Source: Ulva prolifera
Taxonomy: Eukaryota; Chlorophyta; Ulvophyceae; Ulvales; Ulvaceae
DNA length: 64,000 bases
Assembly: GCA_023078555.1 (NCBI GenBank)
Contig: CM041204.1
Coordinates: forward strand, 1,150,923 to 1,214,922
Direction of reading: 5' to 3'
How positions within the stretch are numbered: position 1 is the stretch's first letter; each line of letters opens with the position of its first letter. The position numbers and the translations under genes are program-made. Positions 57,439-64,000 of this stretch are shown in pieces. The notes beneath the pieces are model-generated. The model was not told the origin of the DNA. It ran no database searches and was given only the letters and a program-made list of their open reading frames with translations.

Positions 57439-59586
57439 CTACCTTGTAAATTGTGCAATTAGTGAGTTGAGGCTGGAGGTCTTTGCCCCCGGCGCCTTCG
57501 TGCTGTGGCGCCGATTCTGCCCTGTCATCTCTGCAATCTCATCCATTGTGTTCCTAATGTTCCCGAGCAATGCCAATAGACCTTGAGCCTCTCCTCGAAA
57601 CGCTGGGTCATGCTTGCACATGTGAACTTGCCGCACTGCCGTGTCCAAAATCTCCTCAGCTTCCTGCAGCGGCTGTGCAAGCTGCGCCTCGGCCACTGCC
57701 CTTGGCATCGCCTCTGGGAACTTGCGCCATGCATCTTCTGCTCCAGGCAGTGACGCCAGCTCTGCTGCGCTGGCGGCAGGCACGCGGGCCCCCAAAACGA
57801 TGGCATCTGCCTCCTCCTGTACACGACCATCGCTGTCAGCATGGCGAAAGCCTACGTCACTGTAATCAGAGTCAACACCTGCAACACAGCAAGAGGACGC
57901 GAAGCCGCGGTGACAGCATGCATCTGCAGATATCCGACACCTCAGGTCATGCCCTGCAGGATCGGTGTAGGCACTCGTCTGCTGTGGCGAATGCAGCAGC
58001 ATCGGGATGCACCTTTGTCATGCTTAACAGCCGCTCCTCCATTACCCCCCCATCATCATCAAGCCACTCTGGACCCCAGTACTCAGCTGCCTCACACCCA
58101 AGTGGAGGCCCATCGTATGGCTGTATTTCATCCATCAAGTTGAATTCAGGTTTCTGTTCTTCACCATTGGGACCCGCATCCTTTCCGCATTTTGGTGGCT
58201 TCCTGCTCTCTTTTACCATTTCTTCAAGGTCTGATTCATAGGCATTCTGTGTCTCGCTGTCTATAGATGAAAGTTCAATGGTGTCGTTAGTCGAGCTGTC
58301 CACCTCCCAACACCACGAGCCCGGAAACAACTCATCACCGCCGTCATGCTTGTTTTCCCCACTATGGCCTCCGTCAGCAGTGTGTTTGGTGTCGGGCATT
58401 GCTCCAGTAGAATTGCAGTCGCCTGTGCTTAGGCCAGCTGAAGTATTACGGGTGGGATACGGACTTTGTGAATTTGGACACTGAGCCGAAGCGCCATGCA
58501 CCTGAGACTCGAGGCCGGCATCGGTATCTGCTTCCGCCCCAGATGCGAGCATACGTGCTTCTAGCGAATGGCTTGACCGACTCTCTGGAGCCCCGGGCCG
58601 TTGCATGTCTTGCACAGAGGTACATGTCGCCTCCGGAGTTAGTAACCGTGAATTAGATATTGCCAAGTCCAACGGGGACAATTTGTCTGGTGAAGCGGAA
58701 GGGGATGGGATGGGTACCTCTGACTGCATCGTTACAAGTCTGATACCGTCTCCTGTATCATGTGGTGACATCATCTCCGGTGAACCCGAATCAGGAACCA
58801 TGTGCTGCTTCATGGCACTGTCGAACAGTGGATTTGTGCGAGAAGATGGGCTGCTGGGATCAAGCGCTGCAGCGGATGCAGCTGCATCGAGATCACCCTC
58901 ATTGTGGGGAGATGCAAGCGGCCACGTCCCTGCAATACACAGCTTCATGATCGCGTCCAACGATGGGCTTGGCACCAACGTAAGTTCGGTAGAATGCTTC
59001 GTGTCTACAACTGCCCACGGACCTTGCCCGATTGATCGCACGTCCTCAACGAACTGTTCCTGATCTTCAATGCCAACAATTTCCATAGCATCACGTTGAC
59101 CATGAATCTTCATCCTGACTTTTGGCAGTGTGTTCGGGACGCAACAAGTCCTTCCAGATGGGTCAACACACCTCACTTGCACGACTGAACTCATGGGCAC
59201 ACGCTCCCGCGGCCACATCTGCGAAGACACACAAAAAAATCACGCCTATGAATGTCACAGTGTCTTTGGGTCTTCATCACATCGTGGTGTTTAGCAAAAA
59301 CCTGTGGCGGGTCCGTGCAAGAGCTTTGTGGCAAGCTCACGACGACGATATCATTTCCAATCAGTGCGACTCTCGAAGACTTGGCCCAGGAGTGGTATGT
59401 GCGCCGATTGCGCTGCATGTAAATCCAGCGCGCAGGAGCGCTGATCCAGCCGAACACAGGAACCAGAGTCCATAACCAGAATTGTGAATGCAGTACTTGC
59501 CGATGAAAATTAACCATAGCGTTGATATCTAGGTGGACCTCTCGGATCATGTCATTAGCTTCTTCCTCCGTCCACCCCTCCCACAT
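57439..59586 (-). CDS. Membrane-associated protein with possible bacterial-PH-like domain
   Basis: Exon 59586-59302 starts MWEGWTEEEANDMIREVHLD and holds a hydrophobic stretch (FWLWTLVPVFGWISAPA). It is followed by RVALIGNDIVVVSLP. After an 83-bp intron, exon 59218-58013 continues in phase with SSVVQVRCVDPSG, then EIVGIEDQEQFVEDV. The order 'hydrophobic hairpin, R..L....IVV, P...V..V, G..D...F' resembles bacterial PH (bPH) domains, but this is only a pattern match. About 300 acidic, Ser/Pro-rich residues follow, probably disordered. A further exon from 57878 (DSDYSDVGFRHADSDG to SLIAQFTR) has an Ala/Glu-rich helix, but its phase does not fit the donor at 58013, so a small exon is missing or it is separate. 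A GT donor overlaps its stop. No function is assigned. Confidence 0.5.
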
Positions 59587-60503
59587 ACTTCTCACGCCGG
59601 AACTTGGACAGACGAAAGGAATTCACGACAAAGTTCTGTACTTTAAGCGTTCTACTCATGTACCACTGCGAACTAACGCTCTTCTGCGCTGTATGTGGCT
59701 GTCTGTGTTGGCAGTGCTGCGTGCCACCAGTGCGCGTGGAATTGTGCAGTGACGACAGGGCATTGGAAGGGCCACTGAACTATCCACGACAGTCGCGATG
59801 CCAGGCTCCGACGAGTTAATGGGCTGTACAACTGTTACAATTTCAGACATGTGGACTGATACAGTTATGCAGACCATCGATGCTGGTGTTTCCTCACGAT
59901 AGTCCATGCTGTCGCGGCTGAAGGATCCGTTGTCCTTGGCTTGGACCACTGCAACAGCTAGGATTAGCCTTCGTGGCGGAAATTGATGCCAATAAGGCGT
60001 TGCCGGGGCCCTGTATATCTGTGAACTAAGTCAGAGGGCCGCTCCGTGGGCAACCCAGAGATGGTGATATCAACTTCATCACAGCGTCTGCACGGAGCCA
60101 CTGGGGATCTCCCTCAGCTTGCGCATTCGCTGTTCAGCACTCGAAGCGAAGGTGGTGAGGACGCAACTGATGAAAGTGTCCTCGATTCAGTCACCGCTGC
60201 AGTGCAGGCAAGACCATCACCCGCTCCGATGCACCACCGCGTTTGCACTTGTCTCAATTTCGGCATCTCTTTGACTGTTATGTTCCACAGCGTCACCCGT
60301 CATGATGTAGCAACAAAAGCCGCTGCCGTCGGTATCGCCTTGAGCTCATGTTGCGATCCGGAGCAGGTCGCACCCGAGACCGCACTCTGGACCGATCACT
60401 GCTGTTGAACCTGCGACCAGAACCATTTCATTTCCAACATTACCTGGCTTGGCTGTGATTAAGGCACTGTGACCACGCCTTGCCAACCACATGATGTTGC
60501 TTC

Positions 60504-63500
60504 AGGAGGAGCTGCAACGTATTCAAGATGCAAATCCCGGTGATGCACTAGGCTACGATGAAAAAGATGGCAGAATAGGTGCAAAAACATGCGTTATGTG
60601 TAACCGTGGTGATGCGGGCTTGGAGTGCTGTCCTGACACAGGCAGAGTTGCCAGCACTAGCAACTTTGGCTCAGCTTTGGGAACAAGCGGTGTCATCAAA
60701 GGACGGTGGATGTGCGCTACCTCTTCGTCATGTGATGTGGGAATTTGACACGTTCCTCATGTGAGGACCAATTCTTTGTTCGCTAGAAACCTGCGCAAAG
60801 TGCCTACTTGGGGTACAAGCTGTGACTAACTGGTCGTGAAGTATACATGCCCTACACAGTCTGAAGCATTTAAAGTAGTATGGTACAATTGCATTGCTTG
60901 CACATTCATACGCGATGGCATGTCCTTCTTTGCTGTGCTCCCTTGGACTGGTACTTGAATTGGGTTTTTGCAATGCTTCAAGCAGGCAGCGTTCTGTGTC
61001 GGCAGGAACCATGACAAAAGATGACAATATGCTAATCAACACCATCTCAATGCCACAATACATCAACAGTCATGTCATTACTCACAGAGAATCGACTTGC
61101 AGGTATGAGGTCACTCTCGCCACTGCTGGGATACAGCAGGTAGGCTGGGCCACTCTGTCTTGCCAGTTCACAACAGAAGAGGGTGTCGGCGATTCATACA
61201 ACTCGTACGCGTATGACGGAAAACGCCGGCGCAAATGGAACATGCGGTCTAGCGACTACGGTGAGCGATGGGCTGCAGGGGATGTTGTGGGAGTGGGTCT
61301 CGACTTGGATGCCTGCGAGGTGTGCACGCGGTCTCATCCCACAGCAGTACTGCTTGGCTGTCCATGTCAGCACGTTGCTTTGGATCAGCATGCACAGTAT
61401 GCCCAGGCCTGGCATCACAGGTCACTGGCTGCGAACCAGCTTCCTGCTGCGGCGTGAGGACTTCGCTGTGTGCAATCGATCCTTACACCACCACGTACTC
61501 CCAGTGCCGGAATCTGTAAAGTGAATTCAGTCACACCCATTGCCGCAGCTACAGTGAATCAATTGCGATTTCACTAAGTTTGTGGATCCTTGCACCCTCG
61601 TCTTGCGCAGTTGCAAAATCCGGGCACTGAAACGAGGACTGAGAGTCTTTGTAGTTGTGATGCTGTGTGGTCATGCACGCATAATATGCCAGTGTTTGGT
61701 GAATGTTTTCATAGGTACCCAGATTTTGTCCTTCATAGTTCACCATTCTCGCCCCTCCCGAACCATGGCATTCTCACATGCTATCCGTCCCAGTGAAAGA
61801 AGTCAGTATGTGGAGTACCCAGTCAATTGATGCACAGCGACACACAATTGTTGGACAAATCTGTTGCCAGTCCACTGTGATCTGTGCAGAGTTGCATGCT
61901 TGTACCAGAAAACTGAGCAGAATGCTTCGAGCTGCAGTAATCAAATATGAGTGTTTCAGGTGACTTTCTGGCTCAACGGGCGTTCCCTGGGTGTAGCATT
62001 CACCGGTGTGCGCACATTTGAGCCCCACCTGGCATACTTCCCGGCCCTGTCTCTGTCTGAGGGCGAGGCTGCGTTTGTCAACCTAGGAGGACAGCCACTG
62101 CGATTCCCTGTCGAAGGGTATCGGGCATTCATGGCACCTCCAGCCTCAGGCAGACAGATGGCTTGCGACTGGCTGCTAGACAGATTCAAGCAGCTGTGTG
62201 TGGTGTGATGCTTCCAAACTGTGCTTGTTGTCGGGTGGTGCGGCTGCAGCAGCAGCAGCAGCAGCTCTCCATATCTGGCTGTCCGTGCCTGCTCCATGGT
62301 GCCTCTGGCTTGCTAGGAAATTTCAATGTGAATTTTGCATTTCATGGCCACGTTGCATCGTTGTTTGTGGGTTCAGTACGCCACATCATAAGAATGTTCC
62401 CACGGCCCCATTTGTCTGGGCCTACATGCATGCGATCCCCCTGTCTGCCAGCTTGTTGTGGGAATGCTGGCTGCACCTCGCACTGGCCGGCTTCACAGCC
62501 ATGCCCGCCCGCTTGCATGCAGTCGACTGCTTGCACACCTACAGGAGCCTTCAAAGGGCGACCCCTCCAGCGGCCCTCTGCCCAGCCCGCAGCCCAGTGC
62601 TGCAGCAAAGCCGCGCATGCCGACCTCCCCCAGAGCCGCCGCCGCCACCACCGATCCGCGGCTGGAGGTAGACCGCATCTTGCTGGCTGGCTGCCTTGCG
62701 GGCCACCTCTCCCCGTACATCACGGACCCCTACCTCATCCAGAAATGCATCGTGCCGTGGCTGCTGGAGCTGCAGCGGCTGAGCCCGGCTGAGCTGGCGG
62801 ACCCCGTCAGCAAGCGCAGCCCCCGCGCGTGGCACAGCACCCCTCTAGCCACAGCTGTCAAGATCCTTGAGGCCGTGCTGGACGACTGGGAGCTTGAGGC
62901 GGTGGTGCGGGGGGCGTTCCGGGCGCTCGCGGTGCAGGCCCTCGGCGAGTCAGTCGGGGCTGTGCGGCCGGGCAGCCTGCCGCACGTCGCGACGGCAGCG
63001 ACGCTGCTGGGGTCGGAGGGCCGCGCGACGCAGATGCTGCTGGCATGGGCGGACCTGCAGCAGGCGCTGGAGTGGCTGCTCGCGATTCGGCGGCCGAGGG
63101 ATTCCTTGCTGAAGGATGAGCTCCCACTCGTACGCTCCCTGCTGCTGCTCTGTGTGTCTTGTTGTGATTGTAACCTGGGAGATATGCCGATCGTCCCGTG
63201 GATGCTGACGTGCCCCGGTATGAAGCCTGTCCTGTATGGCTGATGGATTCCAGGTTCATCGTATGATGCAACAGCTCACTGCAGTCGCTATGTCAGCAAT
63301 GGACACAATGCCAATTGACCGACGTGCACTTAATAGGAATACTGCTGCGCACGCAGTGGTGCTGTGACCTGCATACCGGTTTGTTTTTAGATTGCTGCTG
63401 CATTCTGGATGGGGCCTGGGCGGGTCCTGCCTTCGTGCACCAGCACCGCTCCCTCATCTGGTGCTGTATAGATTCGCATGCTCATAATGAAAATAGCAAG

Positions 63501-64000
63501 CAGTAGCATCCAACAGCACAGTATGCCCCTGCAGGTTCTGCGGGAGGACGGCTCTGCACAGGGTACAGAGGATTTCACGGAACCGATGGCAGTACTGCGC
63601 GGCCGAGTTGAGGCGATCCAGCGCGCACAGGTTGCACTCATGCGGCCACTCCTTTTCTACCCCCCCTCCGTCGCGGAAAGCCTCTCCACTGTCGCCACAC
63701 ACCGCAGCTCCAAGACTGCCTTCCACGCGTTTGTGATCTTCCTCGTCCAGAAAAACGTAGGTGTTCTGCGGCAGGTGCCGCCGCCCGGCACGTCGCACAA
63801 CTCCACTCTGGTCAATCTCTTTTTCGTCGTGCTGTGGTTCCTCGGGCCGGCGGTTCAGATCCAGGCGTTTGGCCGGCCGCCAAGCCGGGCGGCGAGCTCC
63901 CCTCGGGCTGAATCCCCAATGCACAGGGTGTCTGGGGGCTGTTCGGGCTCTGCAGACGGAGATCTGGACCAGGGCGGTGCGCCCCGCAATGGCGCAGCAG
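60504..64000 (+). CDS. RNF123: RNF123/KPC1-type SPRY E3 ubiquitin ligase, partial
   Basis: KPC1 ubiquitinates p27Kip1 and processes p105 in animals; plants and algae have homologues. Exon up to 60711 ends VASTSNFGSALG..KGRW and joins in phase across the intron to 61103, recreating KGRWMYEV. Exon 61103-61319 has QVGWATLSCQF, GVGDSYNSYAYDG and WAAGDVVGVGLDLDA. Exon 61960 to about 62199 has VTFWLNGRSLGVAF, YFPALSLSEGE and LRFPVEGYRAF. Together these are the full SPRY domain. Exon 62545-63129 continues with ILLAGCLAGHLSPYI and the helical region. Exon 63535 onward (VLREDGSAQGTEDFTEPM) runs off the edge. The C-terminal RING would lie outside the window. The N-terminal limit is uncertain: the acceptor TTCAG before 60504 is a guess. 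Confidence 0.85.

Noticed and set aside
57048-57449. 133-codon plus frame between two minus genes
   Set aside because: No motif, and it overlaps probable minus-strand intron and exon edges.
60046-60408. 120-codon plus frame as first exon of the RNF123 gene
   Set aside because: No similarity to the family N-terminus and no clear splice into 60.5 kb; left unassigned.

Overview
The window is nuclear eukaryotic DNA, most likely from a green alga. Its protein-coding genes are broken into many short GC-rich exons joined by GT-AG introns. One gene is a plant-plastid-type DUF1279 protein. The retrotransposon primer site looks complementary to a plant-like initiator tRNA-Met. The sequence alone does not fix the species. 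Most long open frames are shadows, so exons were built by matching protein families and then checking that splice sites and codon phases agree.

Left part (1-29 kb). A minus-strand gene (about 3.85 kb down to the left edge) encodes helices, a RING/U-box-like half domain and a TKL-type protein kinase. From 3.9 to 9.4 kb I see no gene, only a 127-bp inverted repeat pair and small repeats. A minus-strand right-handed beta-helix gene fills 9.4-13.05 kb. From 13 to 20.8 kb there is no recognisable gene except a 5'-truncated LINE (17.7-18.7 kb). A plus-strand two-domain fasciclin protein with signal peptide and GPI-like tail occupies 20.9-23.4 kb. A minus-strand SurE-like gene occupies 24.9-27.9 kb.

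Middle (29-38 kb). A complete ten-exon UFD2/UBE4 ubiquitin E4 ligase (953 codons, all phases fitting) lies on minus from 36,587 to 29,686. It is divergent from a plus-strand DUF1279/FAM210-like plastid membrane protein that ends at 38,061.

Mobile core (38.2-53.0 kb). Read as a whole, this is one minus-strand Ty3/gypsy chromovirus-like LTR retrotransposon of about 14.86 kb (38,186-53,042). It has a 5-bp target duplication (CAAGT) on both sides, 203-bp TG...CA LTRs identical where compared, a primer binding site next to the 5' LTR and a polypurine tract next to the 3' LTR. Two features are unusual. About 8.3 kb of apparently non-coding leader separates the primer site from gag, and it holds twelve copies of a 172-bp satellite plus a 70-bp GC-rich repeat. 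The 3' LTR is split by a 1,241-bp hAT-like element with its own 8-bp target duplication. Gag and pol are in the same frame, but the zinc knuckle between them is shifted.

Right part (53-64 kb). A minus-strand leucine-rich-repeat gene (54.4-57.0 kb) is followed by a minus-strand membrane protein with a possible bacterial-PH-like fold (57.4-59.6 kb). A plus-strand RNF123/KPC1-type SPRY ubiquitin ligase then runs off the right edge. Three ubiquitin-ligase-related genes thus share the window, probably by chance.
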